64,000 bases of DNA. It comes from Prevotella herbatica. GTDB taxonomy: Bacteria > Bacteroidota > Bacteroidia > Bacteroidales > Bacteroidaceae. This document shows, piece after piece, positions 25,989 through 34,983 of this stretch. The DNA is taken from positions 1,951,501 to 2,015,500 of the forward strand of contig NZ_AP024484.1 of NCBI RefSeq assembly GCF_017347605.1. Reading direction: 5' to 3'. How positions within the stretch are numbered: position 1 is the stretch's first letter; every line of letters begins with the position of its first letter. The notes under the pieces are model-generated. The model made no database searches, was not told where the DNA came from, and worked only from the letters and a program-made list of their open reading frames with translations. The position numbers were made by a program, and so were the translations under genes.

Positions 25989-26264
25989 ACTTTTCTTTTT
26001 TTTCAGGAATCTTTTTCTAGTTAAAGGATAAAACTCTCCATAAATAACCCTTGTTTGTAAGTCGTTTCACACTTGCTCTATTAAAAACTAAACTTTTAAT
26101 TACCTTGATTTTATTGGCGCTTTTTCATGATTTCCTTAACTCTTTGCGCAAAATAAAAAGCATTTAAGGAATATATAATATCATTATATCTATCAACCGA
26201 TTTGTCGGATGAACCACTAAAATGTATATTTGTACTTATAAAGTTTTATTCATAAAATAAAAAA

Positions 26265-26288
26265 AAGCGAGATTAAGTAATCTCGCTT
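26265..26288 (-). terminator. Intrinsic terminator of the argF'-aldolase unit
   Basis: AAGCGAGATTA (26265-26275) and TAATCTCGCTT (26278-26288) form a perfect 11-bp stem with a 2-base gap. The A run at 26253-26264 becomes a U run on the minus strand. It overlaps the last codons of the aldolase gene. Confidence 0.88.
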
Positions 26289-27295
26289 AGTATCTTTAGA
26301 TCTTCATCTGTTGTAGCCCATGAAGTTACAAAACGGCAAACGAAATTCTTTGCGTCATAAGGCTCCCAATGAGTAAACATAACTTGTTGTTCAAGTTCTA
26401 TCATCTTATCATTTGGAACTATGACAAACTGCTGATTAGTTGGTGAGTCAAGAAAGAACTTATAGCCCTTTTTCGCAAACAACTGCTTCATCTTTTCTGC
26501 CATTTCAATTGCATGTTTTGAAATATCAAGATAAAGGTTGTCGGTAAACAATGCATCAAACTGTATGCCGATAAGTCTGCCTTTAGCCATTAATGCCCCA
26601 TGCTGCTTTATCGTAGTGAAGAAATGCTTTGGTGCTTTATTCGGGAATACTACAGCTTCTCCGCACAATGCTCCAACCTTTGTTCCGCCAATGTAGAATA
26701 CATCACAATGTGAAGCAATGAATTTGAGGTCAATATCACTTTTAAGCGACATTATTCCATAGCCCATTCTGGCTCCGTCAATAAACAAGTGGAGTCCGTG
26801 CTCTTTACAAACTTTGTATATATTGCTTATTTCTTCTGCTGAATATATAGTACCGTATTCTGTAGGATAAGTAATATATACCATTCCTGGCTGCGCAAGA
26901 TGTTCTGTGCTTTCATCATTCACAAACCAGTTCATGTAATCACTTAATTCCTTTGCGCTCATCTTGCCATCATGGGCAGGAAGGTCAATTACCTTATGAC
27001 CTGTAAATTCAACGGCTCCAGCCTCATGAATGTTGATGTGTCCTGTCTTTGCCGAAATAACAGCTTCGTAGCTTTGTAGCATACCATCAATCACAGTCAT
27101 GTTGGTCTGTGTTCCTCCGCTAAGGAAATAAATCTCAGCTTCTGGTGCATTGCATACATTGCGGATCTTTTCTTTAGCTGAATCGCTCCATTCGTCGAAT
27201 CCGTAAGTAAGGCTTTGTTTAGAGTTTGTCTCTAGCAAGTGCTGCAAAACTTTTGGGTGAGCACCGTTATTATAGTCACATTCAAAAGATATCAT
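26273..27295 (-). CDS. PLP-dependent low-specificity threonine aldolase-like enzyme
   Basis: A fold-type I PLP enzyme of the beta-eliminating lyase/threonine aldolase group, which would cleave L-threonine or allo-threonine to glycine and acetaldehyde. From the ATG at 27295 it has 340 residues, starting FECDYNNGAHPKVLQHL. The PLP region is seen in FLSGGTQTNMTVI, LFIDGARMGYGI (Asp for the pyridine ring) and DVFYIGGTKVGALCGEAVVF, whose GGTKVG holds the Schiff-base Lys. The upstream ATG at 27325 would overlap argF' by 14 bases and add 10 residues that look non-homologous. It is the last gene of the proB-proA-argF' run. Confidence 0.85.
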   Translation of the reverse strand: MISFECDYNNGAHPKVLQHLLETNSKQSLTYGFDEWSDSAKEKIRNVCNAPEAEIYFLSGGTQTNMTVIDGMLQSYEAVISAKTGHINIHEAGAVEFTGHKVIDLPAHDGKMSAKELSDYMNWFVNDESTEHLAQPGMVYITYPTEYGTIYSAEEISNIYKVCKEHGLHLFIDGARMGYGIMSLKSDIDLKFIASHCDVFYIGGTKVGALCGEAVVFPNKAPKHFFTTIKQHGALMAKGRLIGIQFDALFTDNLYLDISKHAIEMAEKMKQLFAKKGYKFFLDSPTNQQFVIVPNDKMIELEQQVMFTHWEPYDAKNFVCRFVTSWATTDEDLKILSEIT

Positions 27296-27311
27296 ATAAT
27301 CATTCTTATTA

Positions 27312-28274
27312 TTATAAACTTTCAAGCATACGCTTAATTACAACCTCTGCACTAATCTCACGATTGGCAGCTTCTGGTATAACTAAACTATGGTCGCTTT
27401 CTATTACATCATCAGTAACGATAAGTCCTCTTCTAACAGGCAGACAATGCATGAAATAACCATTATTGGTCCAGCTCATGTGTTCAGTGTCTACAGTCCA
27501 AGAAGGGTCACTGTTGATAATCTTTCCGTAATCAGCAGGATTGGTTACACCAGGACAACTCCAGTTCTTCGCATAGATAAAATCAGCATTATCAAAAGCC
27601 TTTTTCTGGTTGTATTCAATCTTTGCGTTACCAGCAAATTTCGGGTCAAGTTCGTATCCCTCTGGGTGAGTGATTACAAAATCCACATCTGCAGCATTCA
27701 TCCATTGTGCAAAACTATTTGGAACAGCTTGTGGAAGACTCTTACAATGAGGAGCCCAAGAAAGAACAACTTTAGGACGAGTTGTTTGCTTATATTCCTC
27801 AATAGTGAAGAGGTCGGCAAAAGCTTGCAAAGGGTGAACTGTTGATGTCTCCATTGCAAAAACTGGGCGTCCGCTGTATTTCACGAATTGGTTTACAATT
27901 GTTTCAGCATAATCATAATCTCTGTCGCTAAGCCCTGCAAATGAACGGATGCCGATGATATCGCAATAGCTTCCCATTACAGGGATGGCCTCAAGAAGAT
28001 GTTCACTCTTGTCTCCGTCCATAATCACTCCACGTTCCGTTTCTAGTTTCCATGCACCTGCATTGACATCAAGCACAATCACGTTGACGCCAAGATTCAT
28101 CGCTGCTTTTTGAGTTGACAGACGTGTTCGCAATGAATTATTAAAGAATATCATCAGCAAGGTCTTATTCTTGCCGAGTTCTTGATAACCGAAACGGTTG
28201 TTTTTTATTTCTTTTGCCTCAGCCAAAGCATCGTTAAGATTCCCGAGGTCTTCTACATTAAAAAAAGTCTTCAT
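27312..28274 (-). CDS. argF': N-acylornithine carbamoyltransferase (Bacteroidetes ArgF')
   Basis: It transfers a carbamoyl group to N-succinyl- or N-acetyl-ornithine in arginine synthesis. The 320-residue protein closely follows the Bacteroides fragilis enzyme as I remember it: FFNNSLRTRLSTQKAAMNLG (carbamoyl phosphate loop), AGAWKLETERGVIMDGDK, MHCLPVRRG, PEAANREISAEVV. The residue at position 90, just after MDGDK, is Ser; I recall Pro in the succinylornithine enzyme and Glu at the matching position in acetylornithine enzymes. It sits 12 bases after proA, away from the main arg operon but in the same gene block. Confidence 0.92.
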   Translation of the reverse strand: MKTFFNVEDLGNLNDALAEAKEIKNNRFGYQELGKNKTLLMIFFNNSLRTRLSTQKAAMNLGVNVIVLDVNAGAWKLETERGVIMDGDKSEHLLEAIPVMGSYCDIIGIRSFAGLSDRDYDYAETIVNQFVKYSGRPVFAMETSTVHPLQAFADLFTIEEYKQTTRPKVVLSWAPHCKSLPQAVPNSFAQWMNAADVDFVITHPEGYELDPKFAGNAKIEYNQKKAFDNADFIYAKNWSCPGVTNPADYGKIINSDPSWTVDTEHMSWTNNGYFMHCLPVRRGLIVTDDVIESDHSLVIPEAANREISAEVVIKRMLESL

Positions 28275-28286
28275 ATTCTATTGATT

Positions 28287-29534
28287 TTATGATCTTATCT
28301 GTCCGTGTCCCTCAATAATCCATTTGTAGGTTGTTATTTCCTCAAGTGCCATTGGCCCACGTGCCCCCAACTTCTGAGTACTGATGCCTATCTCTGCTCC
28401 AAGTCCGAACTGCGAACCGTCTGTGAAACTTGTTGGAACATTTATGTAAACGCAAGCAGCATCAACCAATGTCTGGAATTTGTGCTGTGCCTCAGTGTCT
28501 TCAGATATGATACACTCACTGTGTCCGCTGCCGTATTTGGAAATATGCTGAATTGCTTCATCAAGAGAATCGACGGTTTTGATACCCATTTGCATGCTTA
28601 ACCATTCTGTATCCCAGATGTCTTCATTTATTTCTTTCAGAAGAGATTCTGGATAGTGTCCGATTAAAGCGTTGAATGCTTTTTCGTCAGCATGGATAAG
28701 CACTTTGTTCTCAGCAAGTTTACTACATATTTCAGGCAAGTAGTTCAACCTGTTACTGTTTATAATAAGAGTATCTAAAGAATTGCAGACACTGCATCTG
28801 CGACATTTGGCATTATTGATAATGTCTTTGGCAATGCCAACGTCTCCACTTTCATCAAAGTAGCAGTGAACAACTCCTGCACCAGTTTCTATAACAGGAA
28901 TCTTAGCAGTGTCGCGTACAAAGTTAATCAGTCGCTTACTTCCTCGTGGAATGCATAAATCTATGTATCCTACCGCTGTAAGCATTTCGGCAGTAGCTTC
29001 ATGAGTAGCTGGTAGTAATTCCACCACAGAAGTATTGATATTGAATTTCCTTAGTACTTCGTGTATAATTCTGATTGCAGCCTTGTTGGATTCATCTGCA
29101 TCTTTGCTACCTTTCAAAATACAAGCATTGCCGCTTTTGAAACAAAGTGAAAATACATCGAAAGTCACGTTAGGGCGAGCTTCATAAATCATTCCAATCA
29201 CACCAAACGGTACACTTATCCTACGCAAATGAAGTCCATTGTCAAGCGTTTTCTCTTTTAGAATCTTTTCTAAAGGAGAGGGGAGTGTGCTAACGTGTCT
29301 CATGTCGGCAGCAATATCGTGCAGACGTATTTCATTGAGTTGAAGGCGGTCGTACATAGAATCGTCTTTGTCCATGCGAGCCAAATCAAGTGCGTTGTCT
29401 GCTATCAGCTGCGGAATATTGTTTTCAATACCGTCGGCAACAGCCAATAGTATATCATTGCGCTTCTCGTCGCTGATGGTAGCGAGCGTCTTGCTTGCTT
29501 CCTTTACTCTCTTGAATGTATTTGTAAGTTCCAT
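28287..29534 (-). CDS. proA: Gamma-glutamyl phosphate reductase
   Basis: ProA reduces gamma-glutamyl phosphate with NADPH to glutamate semialdehyde, the second step of proline synthesis. The 415-residue aldehyde-dehydrogenase-fold protein shows VPFGVIGMIYEARPNVT (about 105-121), NACILKGSKDADESNKA, and the catalytic Cys in AKCRRCSVCNSLDTLII. VPTSFTDGSQFGLGAEIGIST near the C-terminus is typical. It starts 6 bases after the proB stop, so the pair is co-translated from one message; proC lies further upstream in the same block. Confidence 0.96.
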   Translation of the reverse strand: MELTNTFKRVKEASKTLATISDEKRNDILLAVADGIENNIPQLIADNALDLARMDKDDSMYDRLQLNEIRLHDIAADMRHVSTLPSPLEKILKEKTLDNGLHLRRISVPFGVIGMIYEARPNVTFDVFSLCFKSGNACILKGSKDADESNKAAIRIIHEVLRKFNINTSVVELLPATHEATAEMLTAVGYIDLCIPRGSKRLINFVRDTAKIPVIETGAGVVHCYFDESGDVGIAKDIINNAKCRRCSVCNSLDTLIINSNRLNYLPEICSKLAENKVLIHADEKAFNALIGHYPESLLKEINEDIWDTEWLSMQMGIKTVDSLDEAIQHISKYGSGHSECIISEDTEAQHKFQTLVDAACVYINVPTSFTDGSQFGLGAEIGISTQKLGARGPMALEEITTYKWIIEGHGQIRS

Positions 29535-29540
29535 AGCTGT

Positions 29541-30614
29541 TTACTGTTCCATGTACAAATAATCATAGTGTATAAGAGGTTTTAAGTCGTGTACGCCGAT
29601 ATTTTCCTTTGCTTCAGAAGCCGAATATCCGCTTCTGCCTACGGCGATAATGTCGTTGTTGCTTCCCACTACATTTATAATATCGTTCTCCTCAAAGTCA
29701 CCTTCAATAGAAGTTACTCCGACAAGCAAAAGACTCACCGCTTTGTCACCTTTCAGAGCATCTTCGGCATTCTTGTTTATATGAATAATGCCCTTTGCGA
29801 AACTCTCGCTATGAGCAATCCACTTCTTAACCTGCGATGCAGGGTTTGGATTAGGACGGAATTCCGTGTGCATAGTCTCTTGAGGCTTTGTGGCTATGTC
29901 TATAAGAATATTGTTTGTCTTTCCGTTTGCGATAATAACCCTTATACCTTCTTCGGCTACTTTCTTAGCTATATTCGTCTTTGTAATCATACCACCGCGT
30001 CCGAATCCGCTTTTGCTATCTTGAATGTATTCGCCAAGATCACGGTCATAGTTAACCAACGGTATAACTCGCGTGTTAGAGCTCTTAGGATCACCGTTGA
30101 AAATGCCGTCTACATTGCTCAGAATAATTAATGTGTCAGCATCCATCATAGAGGCGATAAGTCCAGACAGTTCGTCATTATCAGTAAACATCAACTCGGT
30201 AACACTCACTGTGTCGTTCTCGTTTACAATAGGAATAACATTGTTTTCAAGCATTACCGTCATGCAAGCACGTTGATTCAGATACTCACCACGAGTGGAA
30301 AAACTATCTTTCATGGTGAGCACCTGACCTACATGCATGTTGTATTCACGAAACAAATCGTAGTAAAGTCCAACGAGTTTCACCTGACCTATTGCCGAAT
30401 AAAGCTGTCTTTGCCCCACAGAATCCAGTTTGCGATTGACTTTAAGTTCATCACGACCGCAAGCCATTGCTCCCGAAGAAACAAGGATTACCTCAAAGCC
30501 GTTGCGCTTCATCCATACAATCTGGTCTACTATGGCAGACATCCTCGTGACATCAAGTTTTCCATCGTCGCGGGTAAGCACGTTGCTACCCACCTTTACT
30601 ACAATTCTTTTCAT
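29541..30614 (-). CDS. proB: Glutamate 5-kinase
   Basis: ProB phosphorylates glutamate at the start of proline synthesis and is commonly feedback-inhibited by proline. The ATG at 30614 gives 357 residues starting MKRIVVKVGSNVLTRDDGKL, the expected N-terminus; the frame continues upstream into the acyl-CoA synthetase gene but that extension is not homologous. VLVSSGAMACGRDEL-like (VILVSSGAMACGRDE), IPIVNENDTVS, SNVDGIFNGDP and GFGRGGMITKTNIAKK mark the amino-acid kinase fold. The C-terminal 80 residues (FAKGIIHINKNAEDALKGDKA onward) fit a PUA domain. Confidence 0.95.
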   Translation of the reverse strand: MKRIVVKVGSNVLTRDDGKLDVTRMSAIVDQIVWMKRNGFEVILVSSGAMACGRDELKVNRKLDSVGQRQLYSAIGQVKLVGLYYDLFREYNMHVGQVLTMKDSFSTRGEYLNQRACMTVMLENNVIPIVNENDTVSVTELMFTDNDELSGLIASMMDADTLIILSNVDGIFNGDPKSSNTRVIPLVNYDRDLGEYIQDSKSGFGRGGMITKTNIAKKVAEEGIRVIIANGKTNNILIDIATKPQETMHTEFRPNPNPASQVKKWIAHSESFAKGIIHINKNAEDALKGDKAVSLLLVGVTSIEGDFEENDIINVVGSNNDIIAVGRSGYSASEAKENIGVHDLKPLIHYDYLYMEQ

Positions 30615-30633
30615 GTTGTCTCTATCTCTATAT

Positions 30634-32310
30634 CTATTGTTTATTGTCCTTTTGCCGAATTTCAACTCGACGAATCTTGCCAGAAATTGTCTTTGGCAAT
30701 TCATCAACAAACTCAATGATACGAGGGTATTTGTAAGGAGCAGTCTCATGCTTCACATGATCCTGTAATTCCTTTATCAAGTCGTCGCCGGCTTTATCCT
30801 TGTATTCATCTGAAAGTACGACTGTTGCTTTGACCACCATACCACGTATTGGGTCTGGTACACCTGTTATTGCACATTCTACAACGGCAGGATGAAGCAT
30901 CAGTGCATTCTCTACCTCGAACGGGCCTATACGATAACCAGAACTCTTTATTACGTCGTCTGTGCGACCAACAAACCAAAAGTAACTGTCCTGATCTCTC
31001 CAAGCCATGTCTCCTGTGTGATAAACACCGTCGTGCCATGCTTCTTTGGTTCTTTCCTCGTCACGGTAATAACCCTTAAACAATCCTAAAGGTTTCTCAT
31101 CACCTATGAGTATGCATATTTCGCCCTTCTCACCGTCTTCACATTCCGTGCCGTCAGGTCTTAATAGTCTTACGTCGTATTGAGGATTAGGTTTACCCAT
31201 AGAACCTGGTCTTGGTTCTACCCAAGGGAATGTGCCTAATGTCATCGTTGTCTCGGTCTGTCCGAATCCCTCGTATATAGTAACTCCAGTCAGTTCCTTG
31301 AACTTGTCTGCAACAGAAGGATTCATTGCTTCTCCAGCTGTTGTGCACCATTCCAAACTGCTCAAGTCATATTTTGAGAAGTCCTCACGTATGATGAAAC
31401 GATAAATGGTAGGTGGTGCACAGAAAGAAGTGATGTGATATTTTTCAATCTGTCTCATTATCTTCTCTGCTGTAAATTTCTCATGATCATATACGAATAC
31501 AGCAGCACCCGCAAACCATTGTCCGTAGAGTTTACCCCATACAGCTTTACCCCAACCTGTATCAGCAACAGTAAGATGAAGGCTATTTTCGTTTAGATTA
31601 TGCCAAAAAACTCCTGTTGTTAGGTGTCCGAGTGCATATAGATAATCATGAGCAACCATCTTTGGTTCGCCACTTGTTCCGCTGGTGAAATACATCAGCA
31701 TAGTGTCCTCGTTGGTGTTCACGTTTTCTGGGCGTTTGAATTCAGGAGCATTTATCCATTCCTTATGCCAGTCGTGGAATCCTTCTGGTATAGGTTTATC
31801 ATATTCTGACATTGAATTTACTGCTACAAGCAGTTTCACGGATGGACTTTCAGACATTGCGCTTTGAATCTGTGTCGTTACATATTCGTCGTTAGCACAT
31901 ATAATTGCCTTTATGCTCGCACTCTCGTTGCGATAGATAATATCTTGCTTTGTCAGCATGTGAGTAGCAGGAATAGCAATAGCGCCTATTTTGCACAAAG
32001 CCATCATTGATAGCCACCACTGATAATGTCGTTTCAGAATAAGCATCACTTTATCACCTCTGCCTATTCCTAGGCTCATGAGATAAGCTGCAGTGCGATC
32101 TGTTTGTTCCTTAAATTCCTTAAAGGTTGTTCTTACTTCTTCGCCACGCTCGCTTGTCCATAGTAGAGCAAGTTTATCTGGCCTTTCCTCAGCCAAAGCG
32201 TCCATTACATTATATGCGAAGTTAAAATTCTCGGGTATTTTGAAATGCAGATTCTTTTCGAAGTCTTCTTCAGACACGAACGAAGTCTGTGTTAAAAATC
32301 TTTCTAACAT
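30634..32310 (-). CDS. AMP-forming acyl-CoA synthetase
   Basis: A 558-residue ANL-superfamily enzyme that activates a carboxylic acid with ATP and CoA. Landmarks are the P-loop-like MYFTSGTSGEPKMVAHDYLY (about residues 185-205), YEGFGQTETTM, the YHTGDMAWRDQDSYFWFVGRTDDVIKSSGYRI-type hinge, and the C-terminal catalytic Lys in PKTISGKIRRVEIR. The length and motifs resemble medium-chain/acetyl-type synthetases rather than the 650-residue Acs. It lies 14 bases after the XRE-cupin regulator gene; I recall the same regulator-synthetase pair in other Bacteroidales. The substrate (acetate, propionate, a branched acid or other) cannot be fixed from sequence. Confidence 0.88.
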   Translation of the reverse strand: MLERFLTQTSFVSEEDFEKNLHFKIPENFNFAYNVMDALAEERPDKLALLWTSERGEEVRTTFKEFKEQTDRTAAYLMSLGIGRGDKVMLILKRHYQWWLSMMALCKIGAIAIPATHMLTKQDIIYRNESASIKAIICANDEYVTTQIQSAMSESPSVKLLVAVNSMSEYDKPIPEGFHDWHKEWINAPEFKRPENVNTNEDTMLMYFTSGTSGEPKMVAHDYLYALGHLTTGVFWHNLNENSLHLTVADTGWGKAVWGKLYGQWFAGAAVFVYDHEKFTAEKIMRQIEKYHITSFCAPPTIYRFIIREDFSKYDLSSLEWCTTAGEAMNPSVADKFKELTGVTIYEGFGQTETTMTLGTFPWVEPRPGSMGKPNPQYDVRLLRPDGTECEDGEKGEICILIGDEKPLGLFKGYYRDEERTKEAWHDGVYHTGDMAWRDQDSYFWFVGRTDDVIKSSGYRIGPFEVENALMLHPAVVECAITGVPDPIRGMVVKATVVLSDEYKDKAGDDLIKELQDHVKHETAPYKYPRIIEFVDELPKTISGKIRRVEIRQKDNKQ

Positions 32311-32324
32311 TTTCTAATTCTTAT

Positions 32325-32879
32325 TTAGTTTACAACACAAAGAAATTTAGCCGGTTCATTTTCCAGCGCTCTCATGCAGTGAGGTACTTTAGCATCAAAG
32401 TAGATGCTATCACCTTTTTTAAGAACTAGAACTTTCTCGTCGATAGTGAGTTCCAACACGCCTTCAAGTACAAAGTCAAATTCCTGACCGTCGTGCGTGT
32501 TCTTATTATTTTTCTTGTTTCCTGGCATTGGATCTACCTGCACGAGGAATGGATCCATTTTCCTTCCTTTGAATCCGCTTGCAAGAGTCTGATACATGTA
32601 TTTGTCTCCACGATCAATTTCGGGAGCCTGTTTGTCTCTTGTAAGATAGTAACTGTTCATGCGTGGTTCTTCTCCGAAAAGGAGAACATCCAAGTCAATT
32701 CCGTAACGTTTTGAAATTTTTGATAGTCGATAGACTGAAGGGTCAGCTTCGCCAGCCTCAATCTTTAAGTAGTGCTCAACGGTTATTCCGCAGAGTTTTG
32801 CAACTTCTTCTTTAGGAATGTTTAGCACATCGCGAAGACCTCTCAGTCTCTCTCCAATTTGTTTTATTGATTCTTCCAT
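32325..32879 (-). CDS. XRE-family regulator with cupin domain
   Basis: A 184-residue two-domain regulator: an N-terminal helix-turn-helix (IGERLRGLRDVLNIPKEEVAKLCGITVEHYLKIE, about residues 7-42) and a C-terminal cupin barrel (VQVDPMPGNKKNNKNTHDGQEFDFVLEGVLELTI, then GDSIYFDAKVPHCMRAL) with the usual HxxxE-type metal positions. Such proteins sense small metabolites and act on nearby genes. The acyl-CoA synthetase 14 bases downstream is the likely partner. A -7 element (TAATTTTG, minus strand, 32908-32915) lies 28 bases upstream, so this gene starts a second unit after the arginine operon. Confidence 0.88.
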   Translation of the reverse strand: MEESIKQIGERLRGLRDVLNIPKEEVAKLCGITVEHYLKIEAGEADPSVYRLSKISKRYGIDLDVLLFGEEPRMNSYYLTRDKQAPEIDRGDKYMYQTLASGFKGRKMDPFLVQVDPMPGNKKNNKNTHDGQEFDFVLEGVLELTIDEKVLVLKKGDSIYFDAKVPHCMRALENEPAKFLCVVN

Positions 32880-32907
32880 AATTAATGGGTTGATAATTTC
32901 GTTACGC

Positions 32908-32915
32908 CAAAATTA
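32908..32915 (-). promoter_or_regulatory. -7 element for the XRE-cupin/acyl-CoA synthetase unit
   Basis: The minus strand reads TAATTTTG, 29 bases before the ATG. No TTTG -33 at the usual spacing. Confidence 0.45.
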
Positions 32916-33030
32916 CGAAAACTTTTGCTATTAATGTATTTCAAGAGCGTTTAATTTCCAAGCAATGCCAATTAAAGTTTTAATTATGCTCAAATGCTCA
33001 TGAATGTGCAATCTTTTATTGCCTTATATT

Positions 33031-33816
33031 CTATTTAAGACCAGCCTTCAGTCCACGAATCACAGCACTTGTAAATCCAGCGTGTTCCATTTCGTTTAGT
33101 CCCTTAATGGTTAGTCCACCAGGTGTTGTAACTTTGTCGATTTCTGCTTCTGGGTGATTACCATTAGCTTGAAGTAGTTCTACTGCTCCTTTTACCGTCT
33201 GCAACACTATGTCTTTGGCAATGTCAGCCTTAAATCCAAGTTCAACTCCACCCTCAGAAGCAGCCCTAAAATATCTCATTGCATATGCAATACCGCAACT
33301 TGCTAGTGTTGTTCCTGCACCAAGATGCTGTTCATCGGTAAGATAAGTCTGTCCAACATTATCAAATATACCTTTCACCATGTTTGTCTGCTCATCACTG
33401 GCATTACATGGTACAATGAAAGTCATACTAGCTTTTACTGCTATTGCTATGTTTGGAATTATCTGGAATATAGCTGGTTTTTCTTCACCCTTTGCAGCCC
33501 ATTCAAACAGTTGTGCGGAAGAAATTGCAGCAGCCATGTTAATAATAATCTGCTTTTTGTAATCAAGTATAGGTTTAATTTCTTCTATTACTTTTTCTAC
33601 AAGCCAAGGTTTCACTACAATAGCCACGATGTCTGCGTCTATAGCGGCAACCGTGTTGTCTGTAGTTATGCTTGCGCCCATAGAGGCGAATTTCTCAAGT
33701 TTGTCTGTATGTGGGTTCGCAACGGTAATGTCGGCTGCATTTATGCTGTCGCTTTTCAGCAATCCTTCAGCAAATGCTCCACCCATTGCGCCAGCGCCAA
33801 TTATTGATATTTTCAT
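33031..33816 (-). CDS. proC: Pyrroline-5-carboxylate reductase
   Basis: ProC reduces pyrroline-5-carboxylate to proline, the last step of the pathway begun by proB and proA in this block. The 261-residue protein has an N-terminal Rossmann loop (ISIIGAGAMGGAFAEGLL) and the mid-domain VVKPWLVEKVIEEI. The family signature region reads EAEIDKVTTPGGLTIKGLNEMEHAGFTSAVIRGL near the C-terminus, somewhat shortened. It is 7 bases after argD, so proline and arginine genes share a transcript. Confidence 0.93.
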   Translation of the reverse strand: MKISIIGAGAMGGAFAEGLLKSDSINAADITVANPHTDKLEKFASMGASITTDNTVAAIDADIVAIVVKPWLVEKVIEEIKPILDYKKQIIINMAAAISSAQLFEWAAKGEEKPAIFQIIPNIAIAVKASMTFIVPCNASDEQTNMVKGIFDNVGQTYLTDEQHLGAGTTLASCGIAYAMRYFRAASEGGVELGFKADIAKDIVLQTVKGAVELLQANGNHPEAEIDKVTTPGGLTIKGLNEMEHAGFTSAVIRGLKAGLK

Positions 33817-33823
33817 GATGTTC

Positions 33824-34966
33824 CTATAATTCGTTTAACACTGTTTCAAAACGTTGTATGAAGTCATCCACATTGTCTCTTGTGAGACATAATGGTGGCA
33901 GAATTCTTAAAATGTCGGTTGATGCGCAACCTGTGAAACAATGCTGCTCGTAGATTAGTTTGTTTCTTACTTCCTTATGCGGAATATCAAGAACAACACC
34001 AACCATAAGACCTTGTCCGCGTACACTCTTGATATGTGTTGTACGTTGCTGAAGCTGTTTAAGTTCATCCATGAGATATTCACCCACTAAGTGAGCATTT
34101 TCAACAAGTCCTTCGTTCTCAAACACGTCTAGTACAGCAAGAGCTGCTGTACATGCCAGGTGGTTACCTCCGAAAGTGGTTCCAAGTTGTCCGTAGACAG
34201 GTTCAAAGTCTGGTGATATAAGTATACCGCCCATTGGAAATCCGTTGCCGATACCTTTGGCTACAGATATTATGTCAGGACGAATACCCAGCCATTGATG
34301 AGCGAAGAATTTTCCACTTCGTCCGTAGCCGCATTGTATTTCGTCACAAATAAGTATAGAGCCGTATTTTTTGCAGGCTTTCTGCAATCCCTGTGCAAAT
34401 TCAGGCGTAACCATGTTAACGCCACCTACACCCTGAATACATTCTAATATACATGCACATACATCACCTTTTGCTAGTTCTTTTTCCCACGCTTCAAGGT
34501 CGTTGAGTGGAAGAAACGTGACATGATTATTATCGTTTATTGGAGCTATGATTTTCGGATTGTTAGTCACCTCCACGGCTAGAGATGTTCGTCCGTGAAA
34601 AGCCTTCTCAAAAGAGAGCACACGCTTGCGACCGTTTTTAAAAGAAGCTAGTTTCAATGCGTTCTCGTTGGCTTCTGCACCGCTGTTGATAAGGAAAAAC
34701 TGATAGTCTTCATATCCGCTTATCTTTCCAAGTCGTTCAGCCAGTTCCACTTGTAACTTGTTAATTACAGAGTTGCTGTAGAAACCAAGAGTATTAAGCT
34801 GCTTTGTCATCATCTCAACGTAGTGAGGATGGCAGTGCCCGATACTGATTACGGCATGTCCACCGTAAAGATCAAGATATTCCTGACCTTTGTCGTCCCA
34901 AACATTTACTCCTTTACCTTTGACTATATTTATGTCAAAAAGCGGATACACATCAAATAATTTCAT
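33824..34966 (-). CDS. argD: N-acylornithine aminotransferase
   Basis: ArgD transfers an amino group from glutamate to N-acylglutamate semialdehyde, giving N-acylornithine. The 380-residue class III PLP aminotransferase shows LDLYGGHAVISIGHCHPH, FINSGAEANENALKLA-like (FLINSGAEANENALKLA), LICDEIQCGYGRSGKFFAHQ with the PLP Asp, and ISVAKGIGNGFPMGGILI with the Schiff-base Lys. A clear Shine-Dalgarno-like AAGGAGAG lies about 6 bases upstream of the ATG, unusual for this phylum. It follows argC by 17 bases. Confidence 0.95.
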   Translation of the reverse strand: MKLFDVYPLFDINIVKGKGVNVWDDKGQEYLDLYGGHAVISIGHCHPHYVEMMTKQLNTLGFYSNSVINKLQVELAERLGKISGYEDYQFFLINSGAEANENALKLASFKNGRKRVLSFEKAFHGRTSLAVEVTNNPKIIAPINDNNHVTFLPLNDLEAWEKELAKGDVCACILECIQGVGGVNMVTPEFAQGLQKACKKYGSILICDEIQCGYGRSGKFFAHQWLGIRPDIISVAKGIGNGFPMGGILISPDFEPVYGQLGTTFGGNHLACTAALAVLDVFENEGLVENAHLVGEYLMDELKQLQQRTTHIKSVRGQGLMVGVVLDIPHKEVRNKLIYEQHCFTGCASTDILRILPPLCLTRDNVDDFIQRFETVLNEL

Positions 34967-34983
34967 ATTTTTCTCTCCTTATA

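Larger units (their letters stand above)
25271..26216. repeat. Gene-free island bounded by 24-bp inverted repeats
   Basis: The left end (25271-25294, starting TGGTTCATCCGACAAAT) is repeated inverted at 26193-26216 with one mismatch in 24. No credible coding frame lies between. The interior has two 23-bp palindromes (25444, 25488), CCTACAT motifs in the left half against ATGTAGG arrays in the right half, and a loose direct repeat (AAAAAGGCGATTTT near 25524; AAAAAAGCGATTTT near 25821). No clear target-site duplication was found at the ends. It resembles a large MITE-like or structured non-coding element. Confidence 0.65.

Noticed and set aside
30615-30749. 45-residue N-terminal extension of proB
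   Set aside because: Overlaps the acyl-CoA synthetase gene; glutamate kinases start at the VVKVGSN strand.
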